Source of the DNA: an uncultured Bacteroidales bacterium | GTDB lineage: Bacteria; Bacteroidota; Bacteroidia; Bacteroidales; F082 | DNA length: 24,534 nucleotides | Reading direction: 5' to 3' | Assembly: GCA_937926515.1 (NCBI GenBank) | Contig: CALAZZ010000089.1 | Span: 1-24,534, forward strand | In this document: one piece after another, positions 6,513 through 15,110 of the stretch | How positions within the stretch are numbered: position 1 is the first letter of the stretch | Layout: each line of letters starts with the position of its first letter | Translations under genes and position numbers: made by a program | Notes under the pieces: generated by a model | Told to the model about the DNA's origin: nothing | The model's input: only the letters and a program-made list of their open reading frames with translations | Databases searched by the model: none

Positions 6513-8063
6513 ATGGAAGCAACAACTATTATTTACATCCTGCTGGCTATTGTTGCCGGCGGAGTGGGAGGAGGGCTGCTTACAGCTACATTGCTACGCA
6601 GAGCTGTATTACGAAAAAGTGAGGTCATTTTAGAGGAAGCCAAAGAAAAAGCAGAAGTACTTAAAAAGGAAAAAATATTACAAGCGAAGGAAAAATTTTT
6701 ACAACTCAAATCAGAGCATGAGAAGTTAATCAACGAAAAGAACAACCAAATACAGAAGGTTGAAAACCGGTTGCAGCAAAAGGAACAATCCTTTTCGCAG
6801 CGAATGGAAGATTTTCAGAGAAAGCAAAAGGAATATCAGGTTCTTAAGCAAAACTTGTCAACCCAGCTTGATATACTCAATAAGCGACAGGCAGAGTTGG
6901 AAAAGATGAACGAAGAAAGGGTTAAGCAGCTTGAAAATATATCTGGCTTGTCAGCTGCAGATGCCAGGGAGATGCTCATTGAAAGCATGCGTGACGAGGC
7001 CACAACCGACGCGATGGTTTTAGTCAGGGATATTACGGATGAAGCCAAGCTAACAGCTTCAGCAGCAGCAAAGAAGATCGTGGTTGAAACCATTCAGCGT
7101 ACTGCTGCAGAACACACTATTGAAAATACCGTTACCGTTTTTAACATTGAAAGTGATGAGATTAAGGGTCGCATTATAGGCCGCGAAGGACGCAATATCC
7201 GTGCCCTGGAAGCCCTCACTGGCGTTGAAATCATTATTGATGACAGCCCGGATGCCATTCTTCTATCTGGTTTTGACCCCATTCGCAGAGAAATTGCGCG
7301 CATTTCGCTACATAAGCTGGTTACAGATGGCCGTATTCATCCGGCAAGAATTGAAGAGGTTGTCAAAAAGACTGAAAAACAGATCGATCAGGAAATACTT
7401 GAAACAGGTAAACGCACAGTTATTGATCTGGGCATTCATAATCTTCATGGTGACCTTATCAAAATGATCGGACGAATGAAATACCGATCTTCATACGGCC
7501 AGAACTTGCTGGCACATTCAATTGAAGTAGCCAACCTTAGCGCCACAATGGCAGCAGAGCTGGGACTGAACCCGAAAATGGCGAAACGAGCCGGGCTGTT
7601 GCATGATATTGGAAAAGTGGCAGAAGGAGAAGCTGAGTTGCCTCATGCTATTCTGGGAATGAAGATTGCTGAAAAGTATAAAGAAAAACAAGAAATATGT
7701 AATGCCATTGGCGCACACCATGATGAAATCGAAATGGAAACACTTATTGCGCCTATTGTGCAGGTTTGTGATGCCATTTCAGGTGCACGCCCGGGGGCAC
7801 GCCGAGAAGTCGTTGAGGCATATATTCAACGACTTAAAAAACTTGAAGATATCGCACTTTCTTATCCGGGTGTTGTTAAGACTTACGCAATACAGGCTGG
7901 ACGTGAGCTGCGTGTAATCGTTGGAGCCGACAGGGTTTCGGATACGGATGCTGATAAACTGGCTTATGACCTGTCCAGAAAGATTCAAACTGAAATGACT
8001 TACCCGGGGCAGATAAAAATAACGGTGATAAGAGAAACGCGTGCAATTAGCTACGCCAAATAA
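6513..8063 (+). CDS. rny: Ribonuclease Y
   Basis: Membrane-anchored endoribonuclease that starts decay of many mRNAs. The 516 residues match the family length (about 520). Order of parts: one membrane helix (about residues 5-28), a long charged coiled coil (about 30-150), a KH RNA-binding domain (about 209-247) with the GRIIGREGRNIRALE motif, and an HD domain whose metal pair is H364-D365 in LLHDIGKVAEG, with further conserved His in LLAHSIEVA and AIGAHHDE. The C-terminal KTYAIQAGRELRVIV block is also typical. ATG 6513 places the helix at the extreme N-terminus, as expected. It lies 40 bases after the predicted end of the 6S RNA. Confidence 0.97.
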   Translation: MEATTIIYILLAIVAGGVGGGLLTATLLRRAVLRKSEVILEEAKEKAEVLKKEKILQAKEKFLQLKSEHEKLINEKNNQIQKVENRLQQKEQSFSQRMEDFQRKQKEYQVLKQNLSTQLDILNKRQAELEKMNEERVKQLENISGLSAADAREMLIESMRDEATTDAMVLVRDITDEAKLTASAAAKKIVVETIQRTAAEHTIENTVTVFNIESDEIKGRIIGREGRNIRALEALTGVEIIIDDSPDAILLSGFDPIRREIARISLHKLVTDGRIHPARIEEVVKKTEKQIDQEILETGKRTVIDLGIHNLHGDLIKMIGRMKYRSSYGQNLLAHSIEVANLSATMAAELGLNPKMAKRAGLLHDIGKVAEGEAELPHAILGMKIAEKYKEKQEICNAIGAHHDEIEMETLIAPIVQVCDAISGARPGARREVVEAYIQRLKKLEDIALSYPGVVKTYAIQAGRELRVIVGADRVSDTDADKLAYDLSRKIQTEMTYPGQIKITVIRETRAISYAK

Positions 8064-8095
8064 TCTTTTTTCAAGTTTAAAATACAGATTTCATT

Positions 8096-8596
8096 ATGAA
8101 GAAGCTCACATTTTTATTTATTCTGCTATTTGCATCGGGTACCATTTTTGCACAAAGCCCTATTGGAAATGGTGGCAAACAAATCAATTTTGGAACTGGT
8201 TTCTCATCTTATGGCGTGCCACTATACTTCGGAATGGACTTTGGTGTTCATGATGATATCACAATTGGTTTCAACTTATCCTACCGATCCTACAGAGAGC
8301 GATGGAGTGGAAGCAAGTACAGCCACGCTGTCATGGGCATATTTGGTAATGCCAATTATCATTTCAACACTATTCTTCAGATCCCACGCGAATGGGATGT
8401 ATATGCCGGAATTAGTCTGGGTTATTATATTTGGTCCCTGGATTCGGGATATGGTGGTTCAGCAGCCTCAGGCCTTGGCCTTGATGGGCAGATTGGTGCA
8501 AGATATTACTTCAGTGATCGTTGGGGAGTTAACCTTGAACTCGGAGGCGGTAATGTGAGTTCGGGCGGCCGGATTGGTTTATCATACAAGCTGTAG
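8096..8596 (+). CDS. Small outer-membrane beta-barrel protein
   Basis: A 166-residue exported protein. The N-terminus (MKKLTFLFILLFASGTIFAQ) is a clean Sec signal peptide. The mature part alternates polar and hydrophobic residues with many Gly and aromatic positions: IGFNLSYRSY, IFGNANYHF, YAGISLGYYI, DGQIGARYYF, GVNLELGGGN and GRIGLSYKL look like successive membrane strands, which suits an eight-stranded barrel. Function is unknown; it resembles the general outer-membrane beta-barrel families of Bacteroidota. It starts 32 bases after rny, separated by only a short T-rich spacer, and may be read through from it. Confidence 0.75.
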   Translation: MKKLTFLFILLFASGTIFAQSPIGNGGKQINFGTGFSSYGVPLYFGMDFGVHDDITIGFNLSYRSYRERWSGSKYSHAVMGIFGNANYHFNTILQIPREWDVYAGISLGYYIWSLDSGYGGSAASGLGLDGQIGARYYFSDRWGVNLELGGGNVSSGGRIGLSYKL

Positions 8597-8681
8597 AATT
8601 AAGATGTTGTCTTGATATTTGTATGGCTTACAGAATCTTACAATAATAATTAAATTGTATAAACTAAACCCTAATCCGATT

Positions 8682-10481
8682 ATGGCATTTTCAAGGCTGC
8701 ATCATACATTGCCTAGTTTCATCAGGTTTATCGTAATCACAGGCATTCTTTTTTATTCTAGTTTGTTTCTGCATGCTGATCAGATCAAGATCAGGTTCAT
8801 TGTAACCAATGATGTCCATGCCACTGTTTTTGCACATGATTTCATGCGTAATGAGCCCCACAATGGAAGTCTGTCGCGTGTGAAAAGCTTTGTAGATATG
8901 GAAAGGGCGAAGCTTGGTCAGAATGTTATTTTATTGGATAATGGTGATATTTTACAAGGCCAACCCACCGGCTATTTTGCCAATTATCTTGATACCGCTG
9001 AATTTCATTTGTTTTCGCGCATACTCAATCTGATGGAATTTGATGCTGCAAGTGTGGGCAACCATGATATCGAGACCGGGCCGGATGTATATAACAGGAT
9101 CACAAAGGAACTTAATTTTCCATGGTTAGCAGCTAATGTTGTTGACTGTTATTCAGGACAGCCTTATTTTCAGCCCTATACGGTCATTGAGGTTGAAGGA
9201 GTCCGGATTGCAATATTGGGACTAACACCGCCCAGCATTCCCATTTGGTTACCTCAGAAACTTTGGGAAGGACTTGAATTTGTGGATTTAATGGAGGCCT
9301 CAAATTACTGGATCGATCATATACAGAAAAATGAGGCCCCTGATGCCATAATAGGTCTTTTTCACAGTGGAGCTGGAGAGTTGTGGACGCCAGATGATTA
9401 TCCAGATCATACTGATAATGCGTGCAGGTACATCGCAAAATATGTCCCGGGCTTCGATGTTATTTTTACTGCCCATGACCACCAACCGTATCATGAATTT
9501 ATTGAGAATATTACCGGACAGCAGGTGTTGATGCTAGGAGGGCAGCCTTATGGGCTTAAAGTTGCGGTTGCCGATCTGTTATTTGAAGGTGGATCGACCG
9601 AACGAATACATCGAAAAAATATGACCGGAAGTTTAGTGGAAATGTCTGGTTATGCGCCCAGTTCAACTTTTGACAGTATCTTCCAACCTGATTTTGAAAA
9701 GGTGTTTGAATATGTATATGATGAGATAGGGTTATTGGAAGTTGAGCTTCGGTCTCGAGCCTCATTTTTCGGAAGTGCTGCATTCACTGATTTCATTCAC
9801 CAAATGCAGCTGAACCTGACAGGTGCTGATATTTCGTTTGCAGCGCCACTGTCATTCGATGTAGTCATCCCTGCTGGAAAACTCACGATGCAAGATATGT
9901 TCAATTTGTACCGGTTTGAGAACTATCTTTATATGATGGAGCTTAGTGGCAGCGAAATTAAGGACTATCTGGAGTATTCCTATAACTTGTGGATACGCAC
10001 CATGAATGGGCCAACTGACAATATGTTGTTGCTTAACCACATCGAAACTGATGATAGTAATGGTTTCAAAGAAGACAGGCTTAGAACCAAAAATCCTTTC
10101 TATAATTTTGATTCTGCTTTAGGCTTGATCTATGAAGTTGATTTAACAGCTGAGTTTGGTCATCGTATCAGGATCATATCAATGCAGGACGGTGCTCCCT
10201 TTATTTATCAAAACAATTACAAAGTGGCTCTGAATTCATATCGGGGCAGTGGTGGTGGTGATCATCTGACCAAGGGTGCTGGAATTGCACATGAGGAGCT
10301 TAAAGATCGTATCATTTACGTCTCAGAGAAGGATCTACGCAGCCATATTGCAGATTATATCATCTCCGCCGGGAATATCAATCCGAAAGCATCTAACAAC
10401 TGGAAATTTGTCCCTGAAGCCTGGGCAAAAGAGGCTGCCAGACGTGATTACAAATTATTATTTGGTTCTGATATCCAATAA
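8682..10481 (+). CDS. Secreted CpdB/UshA-type metallophosphoesterase (nucleotidase / cyclic nucleotide phosphodiesterase)
   Basis: A secreted enzyme of about 599 residues that should release phosphate from extracellular or periplasmic nucleotides. After a signal peptide comes the calcineurin-like domain with its metal motifs: NDVHATVF, DNGDILQGQP, GNHDIE, GLFHSG and TAHDHQPY (the last is usually GHSH or GHTH, so a Gly-to-Ala change). The C-terminal 5'-nucleotidase domain shows NLYRFENYLYMMELSG, EIKDYLEYSYN and a NSYRGSGGG motif; the last is closer to CpdB (2',3'-cyclic phosphodiesterase/3'-nucleotidase) than to UshA. The ATG at 8682 begins the signal peptide directly, so it is preferred over an in-frame start at 8619. 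It ends two bases from the convergent neighbour's stop. Confidence 0.88.
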   Translation: MAFSRLHHTLPSFIRFIVITGILFYSSLFLHADQIKIRFIVTNDVHATVFAHDFMRNEPHNGSLSRVKSFVDMERAKLGQNVILLDNGDILQGQPTGYFANYLDTAEFHLFSRILNLMEFDAASVGNHDIETGPDVYNRITKELNFPWLAANVVDCYSGQPYFQPYTVIEVEGVRIAILGLTPPSIPIWLPQKLWEGLEFVDLMEASNYWIDHIQKNEAPDAIIGLFHSGAGELWTPDDYPDHTDNACRYIAKYVPGFDVIFTAHDHQPYHEFIENITGQQVLMLGGQPYGLKVAVADLLFEGGSTERIHRKNMTGSLVEMSGYAPSSTFDSIFQPDFEKVFEYVYDEIGLLEVELRSRASFFGSAAFTDFIHQMQLNLTGADISFAAPLSFDVVIPAGKLTMQDMFNLYRFENYLYMMELSGSEIKDYLEYSYNLWIRTMNGPTDNMLLLNHIETDDSNGFKEDRLRTKNPFYNFDSALGLIYEVDLTAEFGHRIRIISMQDGAPFIYQNNYKVALNSYRGSGGGDHLTKGAGIAHEELKDRIIYVSEKDLRSHIADYIISAGNINPKASNNWKFVPEAWAKEAARRDYKLLFGSDIQ

Positions 10482-10483
10482 TT

Positions 10484-11008
10484 TTATTGATTGTTGAGCA
10501 TTTCAAATTCCCTGATTATTTCTTCAGGGCTTTTGCCAAGATTACGTATGGCAGCATGCGCTTCCTCAACGAAGTTGTGTTGTGGGTGTTCTTCAATGAA
10601 GTTCAGGTAAAGCTGCCGGGCAGTGGCAGTATCACCAATTTGATTGTCGTAAACGAATGCCTTAAGAAATTTTGCAAGGCCTGCTTTTTCATAATTGGGA
10701 TAATCATCAATGATGCGGTTTAGCAAACTGATTGTCCTGTTTTGATTGTCGAGGTTGATCGAAATATCAGCGGCTTTGAATAGATTATCAGCTGCCATTT
10801 GGTCTTCCGGATAGGATTCAGTAAATATCAAATAATTTGAAATCAAATTGTTGGCATATTCAAAATTAAACCTACCATCATGACTATAAAGATTTTCTTC
10901 CAGATAGCGGATCCGGTCCGTCAATTGTTGTTTTTCATCTACAGGCGACCGGCTACAGGCAAAAGTGATTAATCCTGCTACAAGAATGACAAACAATTTA
11001 ATCTTCAT
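10484..11008 (-). CDS. TPR-containing lipoprotein (BamD/YbgF-like fold)
   Basis: A 174-residue protein with a lipoprotein-type N-terminus (LFVILVAGLITFAC; the box TFAC is not the strict consensus). The rest is helical with tetratricopeptide-like pairs: ANNLISNYLIFTESYP, AADNLFKAADI, ISLLNRIIDDYPNYEKAGLA, FLKAFVYDNQIGD, ARQLYLNFIEEHPQHNFVEEA. The recurring YP/HP turn between helices resembles BamD and CpoB (YbgF), which work in outer-membrane assembly or division, but it is shorter than BamD and lacks other marks, so no symbol is given. It is the last gene of the ruvX-def run, 16 bases after def. Confidence 0.75.
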   Translation of the reverse strand: MKIKLFVILVAGLITFACSRSPVDEKQQLTDRIRYLEENLYSHDGRFNFEYANNLISNYLIFTESYPEDQMAADNLFKAADISINLDNQNRTISLLNRIIDDYPNYEKAGLAKFLKAFVYDNQIGDTATARQLYLNFIEEHPQHNFVEEAHAAIRNLGKSPEEIIREFEMLNNQ

Positions 11009-11024
11009 CTTACTTATTTATTAG

Positions 11025-11597
11025 CTAACGTACTTTTTTTCTTTGCTGAGGGAATATCATTTTATACTCAACATCCACATTGCCGGTTGCAATATCACGA
11101 AGCTTACCTTTCAGAAGCATGCGCCTGAATGAGGATATTCGGTCTACATATAAAATACCGTCAATATGATCATATTCATGTTGGATAATACGGGCAATAA
11201 TGCCTTCGTAAGTTTCCTTATAAGGCTTAAAATGTTCATCAAGGTATTCAATTGTAAGTTTCGGCTTACGATATACTGATTCGCTCATTCCCGGCAGGCT
11301 CAGGCAGGACTCGTCCATATCAGCATCTTCACCAGCTTCGTGTACGATATGTGCATTGATAAAAACTTTTTTGAAATCCTTGGTTTCAGGATGATCTTCA
11401 GCATAGGGAGACGCATCAATCATAAATAGCCTTATGCTTCTATCCACTTGAGGTGCTGCCAGTCCAACGCCATTTGCTTCATACATGGTTTCCCACATAT
11501 CTTCAATCAGTTTGCCCAGCTCCGGATAATCTGATGAGATATCCACAGCCTTTTTTTTAAGTGTCGGATGACCATATGCAACGATCGGGAGTATCAT
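11025..11597 (-). CDS. def: Peptide deformylase
   Basis: Removes the formyl group from the initiator methionine of nascent proteins. The 190-residue protein has the three metal-site motifs: GVGLAAPQ (43-50), ESCLSLPG with metal ligand C98, and QHEYDHIDG with H140, E141 and H144. The second motif has Ser where many enzymes have Gly before Cys (EGCLS), a variation also met in this phylum. The ATG overlaps the stop of ruvX by four bases (ATGA type), indicating translational coupling. The gene is followed by a TPR lipoprotein. Confidence 0.96.
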   Translation of the reverse strand: MILPIVAYGHPTLKKKAVDISSDYPELGKLIEDMWETMYEANGVGLAAPQVDRSIRLFMIDASPYAEDHPETKDFKKVFINAHIVHEAGEDADMDESCLSLPGMSESVYRKPKLTIEYLDEHFKPYKETYEGIIARIIQHEYDHIDGILYVDRISSFRRMLLKGKLRDIATGNVDVEYKMIFPQQRKKVR

Positions 11598-12019
11598 GTT
11601 TTTTTATGATTTATAGTGTCAAGATATGATTGCAAAATAATGGTAGCGCTTATTGTATCGATCAGTGCTTTATCACGACGACGTTTCTTGTTTAGGCCCG
11701 CATCGATCATGGTTTGAAATGCCATTTTTGAAGTAAAACGTTCGTCCATTCTTTCAATAATCATCTCCGGTAATAACTGGCGGAGTTTTTTAACAAAAGG
11801 TTCAATAAAGTGTGACGAATCCGATGCCTGGTTTTGCATATCTTTTGGTTCTCCAACCACTATCCGGCTTACCTCTTCTTGCTGTGTATAATTTTTGACA
11901 AACTCAATAATCTTATGGCTCGGTATCGTTGTCAACCCATTGGCAATCATTCCCAACGGATCGGTAACAGCAATACCGGTTCTTTTTTGTCCATAATCAA
12001 TGGCCATGATTCGCGCCAT
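11594..12019 (-). CDS. ruvX: Putative pre-16S rRNA nuclease / Holliday junction resolvase RuvX (YqgF)
   Basis: An RNase H-fold nuclease involved in 16S rRNA 5' maturation, historically called a Holliday junction resolvase homologue. The 141 residues show the family motifs in order: MAIDYGQKRTGIAVTDP at the N-terminus with the first catalytic Asp, RIVVGEP, ERMDERFTS, and the C-terminal RRDKALIDTISATIILQ with the last acidic residue. It is the first gene of the minus-strand operon ruvX-def-TPR lipoprotein, with a perfect promoter box about 30 bases upstream of its ATG. Confidence 0.93.
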   Translation of the reverse strand: MARIMAIDYGQKRTGIAVTDPLGMIANGLTTIPSHKIIEFVKNYTQQEEVSRIVVGEPKDMQNQASDSSHFIEPFVKKLRQLLPEMIIERMDERFTSKMAFQTMIDAGLNKKRRRDKALIDTISATIILQSYLDTINHKKT

Positions 12020-12049
12020 AAACTTCTGATTGTGATTTTAATGAGGATG

Positions 12050-12057
12050 CAAAATTA
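12050..12057 (-). promoter_or_regulatory. Promoter -7 element for ruvX-def operon
   Basis: On the minus strand this reads TAATTTTG followed by CATCC, a perfect match to the Bacteroidota TAnnTTTG element. Transcription would start near 12043, giving a leader of about 24 bases. No clear -33 TTG was found. Confidence 0.55.
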
Positions 12058-12202
12058 GTGTTTTTTTTGAGTGTGGCTCAACATTAGCTTTTTGCTTTTG
12101 CCTTAAATACCATTCTTAATGGCAAAGTTTCAAGATTTTTTTTGTAGCAGTAACTTTTTTACTGGCTGCACGTCATACTGTCAAATATCAAAATCAAAAA
12201 TC

Positions 12203-13774
12203 ATGAAAACGCTTTTGAAAATCTTTATGCTTAGCTTCATGTTTGTGCTTTCTGCAAATTTACTGCATGCGCAGACTATTGGTAACAAGAATGTTATCCT
12301 AAATGAATATGAACTTGCCGGATTTGACAGGGTAGATGCCAGCGGAGCATTTACCGTGACTATCTTTCACTCAGAGACCTTTTATGTGGGTATAGAGGCT
12401 GATGAAAACCTTTTCGATAATATCACTGTTCGGGTACGCAACAACAAATTGGAACTTGGAACACATAATATCAGAAGGTTTACAAAATTACATGCTGAGG
12501 TAGGCATGCCATCACTTGTAGCCATAAAGGCATCAGGTGCAGCTAAGTTAGCCAGTCATGATCTGTTTGAAGGTGAAGAACTATCGCTTGAAATCAGTGG
12601 TGCATCTGATGTTGATTTGCAGGTAAGTTATGAGTTGGTAAATAGTACATTGTCCGGTGCTGGCAAGCTTACACTTACAGGGGTTGCTTATGAACACCGG
12701 ATAGAAAGCAGTGGAGCATCCAGGTTGATGGCTCAACAATTGCAATCGGAATCAGCTTTTGTAAGCAGCAGTGGGGCATCCAAATCAAAAATATCTGTAA
12801 CTGATTATCTTGAAACAAAAACAAGCGGTGCTGCAACAATTGAAACTATCGGTACACCAGATACATGGATGAACAATGGTCGGATAGTAGGGGGCACCCA
12901 GAAGGTTACCGGTCGTAGTTATGGTTATCAGGACACTACTCGTGTTCAGATGGGCAATTTAGGCATTGAGGTTATCGATGGAGATACAGTTAAGGTACGA
13001 GTGGGGAGTCGTACCTTAAGTGTAGATGATCATGGCAATATTAAAATTGAACGCAATCGCAAACATAAGTTTAACGGACATTGGGCCGGTATTGAATTGG
13101 GGTTTAATGGTTTGCTAACGCCAGACTTTAACATGAGCTATCCAAAGGAATATGCCTATCTTGATTTGCGCATGGAAAAGAGCATCAATGTGAATCTAAA
13201 CTTTTATGAGCAGAATTTTGCATTTAACAAATCCGGAACCTTTGGAATGGTTAGCGGACTTGGATTCTCATGGAACAATTACCGTTTTGGCAATAAAGCC
13301 TACATCACCTCTGATTCTGCGGTTTTACGGGGATATTATATGGAGGATATTTCAGTACGCAAAAGTAAGATTACTAACCTGTATCTCACACTTCCGCTCC
13401 TCTTCGAAGTTCAATCTAAATCATATCGTACACGCGATAAGCTGCATTTTTCGGCAGGTGTTGTCGGTGGCTGGCGCATTCGGACACACAGTAAGATCTA
13501 TTATGAGGAAGCTCACAAGGAATTCAGCTTACGCGATCCGGTTACAGGGGAACTATTACCTGTAGTATTAAAAAGCCCTGGAAAATCAAGCAGAAATATT
13601 GACAAGAATTATGACAGCTACCATATGCGGCCATTCAAATTGGATGCAGCCGTAAGAGCCGGATGGGGAATTATCAACTTGTATGCAAACTATTCACTCA
13701 CAAGCTTATTTATAACTGACCGGGGGCCGGAGCTTTATCCGTTCTCGGTTGGGATATGTGTCACAGGGTGGTAG
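12203..13774 (+). CDS. DUF2807 (head GIN) beta-helix domain fused to an outer-membrane beta-barrel
   Basis: A 523-residue exported protein of unknown function. Residues 1-24 are a signal peptide ending LLHAQ. Residues about 30-240 are a DUF2807/head GIN domain: an SGA motif recurs at 47, 111, 132, 151, 170, 190 and 208, the last six spaced 18-21 residues apart, as in a right-handed parallel beta-helix. After a linker (about 245-290) the rest looks like an outer-membrane barrel (WAGIELGFNGLL, LDLRMEKSINVNLNFYEQNF, GMVSGLGFSWNNYRF, KLHFSAGVVGGWRI, NLYANYSLTSLF), ending GICVTGW. ATG 12203 starts at the signal peptide, unlike an in-frame start at 12119. Usually the two domains occur as separate proteins, so this is a fusion. 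It is a single-gene unit ended by a strong terminator. Confidence 0.85.
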   Translation: MKTLLKIFMLSFMFVLSANLLHAQTIGNKNVILNEYELAGFDRVDASGAFTVTIFHSETFYVGIEADENLFDNITVRVRNNKLELGTHNIRRFTKLHAEVGMPSLVAIKASGAAKLASHDLFEGEELSLEISGASDVDLQVSYELVNSTLSGAGKLTLTGVAYEHRIESSGASRLMAQQLQSESAFVSSSGASKSKISVTDYLETKTSGAATIETIGTPDTWMNNGRIVGGTQKVTGRSYGYQDTTRVQMGNLGIEVIDGDTVKVRVGSRTLSVDDHGNIKIERNRKHKFNGHWAGIELGFNGLLTPDFNMSYPKEYAYLDLRMEKSINVNLNFYEQNFAFNKSGTFGMVSGLGFSWNNYRFGNKAYITSDSAVLRGYYMEDISVRKSKITNLYLTLPLLFEVQSKSYRTRDKLHFSAGVVGGWRIRTHSKIYYEEAHKEFSLRDPVTGELLPVVLKSPGKSSRNIDKNYDSYHMRPFKLDAAVRAGWGIINLYANYSLTSLFITDRGPELYPFSVGICVTGW

Positions 13775-13796
13775 TGAACCATAGTATATATTTGGA

Positions 13797-13830
13797 AAAG
13801 CGACTTCCATTGCCGGGAGTCGCTTTCTTT
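13797..13830. terminator. Bidirectional factor-independent terminator
   Basis: AAAGCGACTTCC (13797-13808) and GGGAGTCGCTTT (13815-13826) pair over 12 bp with one G-U, around a 6-base loop. A T-rich tail follows on the plus strand (CTTTCTTTAT) and TTTTCC on the minus strand, so it can end both the DUF2807 gene and the convergent pta-ackA operon. Confidence 0.88.
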
Positions 13831-13859
13831 ATAAGCTGTTTGCAAACAAAAAGGTAAGA

Positions 13860-15083
13860 TCAGATTTGGCTCGTTTGTTCAACCAATAGGTTATGTATGT
13901 CGTAAGTATCAATCGCAATCATCAGCTCTTCATCAGTTGGAATTACTATCACTTTAACTTTTGATTCCGGAGTACTGATGATTTCTTCCTTTGACCGACT
14001 TTTCATTGATTTTTCCTGGTCTATATCCACACCGATAAACTCAAGCCCTTCTAGTGATTTTGTCCGTGTTTTGGTATCATTCTCACCAATTCCTCCTGTG
14101 AATACGATTATATCAACTCCTCCCATGGCTGCAGCATATGCACCGATGTACTTTTTCACACGGTATTGATACATTTCAAGTGCGATATGGGCACGCTCAT
14201 TTCCTTCGTTAGCGGCCTCTTCGATATCGCGCATATCTGAGGAAATACCGGAAACACCCAGCATGCCCGAAAACTTATTCACCAGTGTGTTTGTGAAAGG
14301 GATGCTGGTTTCTTCTTTATCTGCAATATACAACAATGCTCCTATATCCAGATCTCCGCAGCGAGTTCCCATTATGAGCCCTTCAAGTGGTGTCATTCCC
14401 ATGGAGGTGTCAAGTGATTTGCCCCCATCAATTGCTGCCATTGAAGCGCCATTGCCAAGATGACAGGTGATGATCTTTTGCATGCTGATATCAAGGTTAA
14501 GAATTTCGCATGCTCTGTGCGAAACATATTTATGACTGGTACCATGAAAACCATATCGACGTATTTTATATTTATCATATAAGGCGTAAGGAATGCCATA
14601 TAAATAGGCTTTTGCCGGCATGGTTTGATGAAAGGCTGTATCAAATACACCTATCTGCGGTATCTCAGGAAGCAGCTCTTTCATGGCATAAATACCTTTA
14701 AGGTTTGGAGGATTATGTAGTGGAGCCAAGTCAACGCATTCTTCAAGGGCATCAATAACATCATCTGTTATGAACACGCTCCCGCTGAACTTCTCGCCTG
14801 CATGCACGACACGATGTCCTACAGCATCTATTTCATCCAGACTCTTGATGCTGCCATATTTTTTGCTGATCAATACACCTAACAAATATTCAATCCCTGA
14901 CTGGTGATCGATCACCTCACCTTCGATGACTGCACTTGTACCATCATCTCTTTTATGTTTAATAGCAGAACCCTTCAGCCCGATCTTGTCCACTATACCT
15001 TTGGCCAACACCGATTTGGAAGGCATGTCAAAAAGCTGATATTTAATGGATGAGCTTCCACAGTTTAAAACAATGATTTTCAT
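13860..15083 (-). CDS. ackA: Acetate kinase
   Basis: Converts acetyl phosphate and ADP to acetate and ATP. The 407 residues match acetate kinase (about 400) and not butyrate kinase (about 355). Family motifs are in place: VLNCGSSSIKYQLFD at the N-terminus, VGHRVVHAGEKF, GVFDTAFHQTMP, RRYGFHGTSHKYV, HLGNGASMAAI, DTSMGMTPLEGLIMGTR and the C-terminal VIPTDEELMIAIDT. It is the last gene of pta - dehydrogenase - ackA, 27 bases after the middle gene, and ends before the two-way terminator. It supplies substrate-level phosphorylation during fermentation. Confidence 0.97.
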   Translation of the reverse strand: MKIIVLNCGSSSIKYQLFDMPSKSVLAKGIVDKIGLKGSAIKHKRDDGTSAVIEGEVIDHQSGIEYLLGVLISKKYGSIKSLDEIDAVGHRVVHAGEKFSGSVFITDDVIDALEECVDLAPLHNPPNLKGIYAMKELLPEIPQIGVFDTAFHQTMPAKAYLYGIPYALYDKYKIRRYGFHGTSHKYVSHRACEILNLDISMQKIITCHLGNGASMAAIDGGKSLDTSMGMTPLEGLIMGTRCGDLDIGALLYIADKEETSIPFTNTLVNKFSGMLGVSGISSDMRDIEEAANEGNERAHIALEMYQYRVKKYIGAYAAAMGGVDIIVFTGGIGENDTKTRTKSLEGLEFIGVDIDQEKSMKSRSKEEIISTPESKVKVIVIPTDEELMIAIDTYDIHNLLVEQTSQI

Positions 15084-15110
15084 AGTTATTTTCTTGATTT
15101 AAATAGCTTA

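Noticed and set aside
8611..8621. GATATTTG as a promoter for the CpdB-like gene
   Set aside because: One mismatch in TAnnTTTG and no -33 element at suitable distance; too weak to list.
12119..12202. Upstream in-frame start for the DUF2807 protein
   Set aside because: It would place 28 residues before a clean signal peptide, which makes it unlikely.
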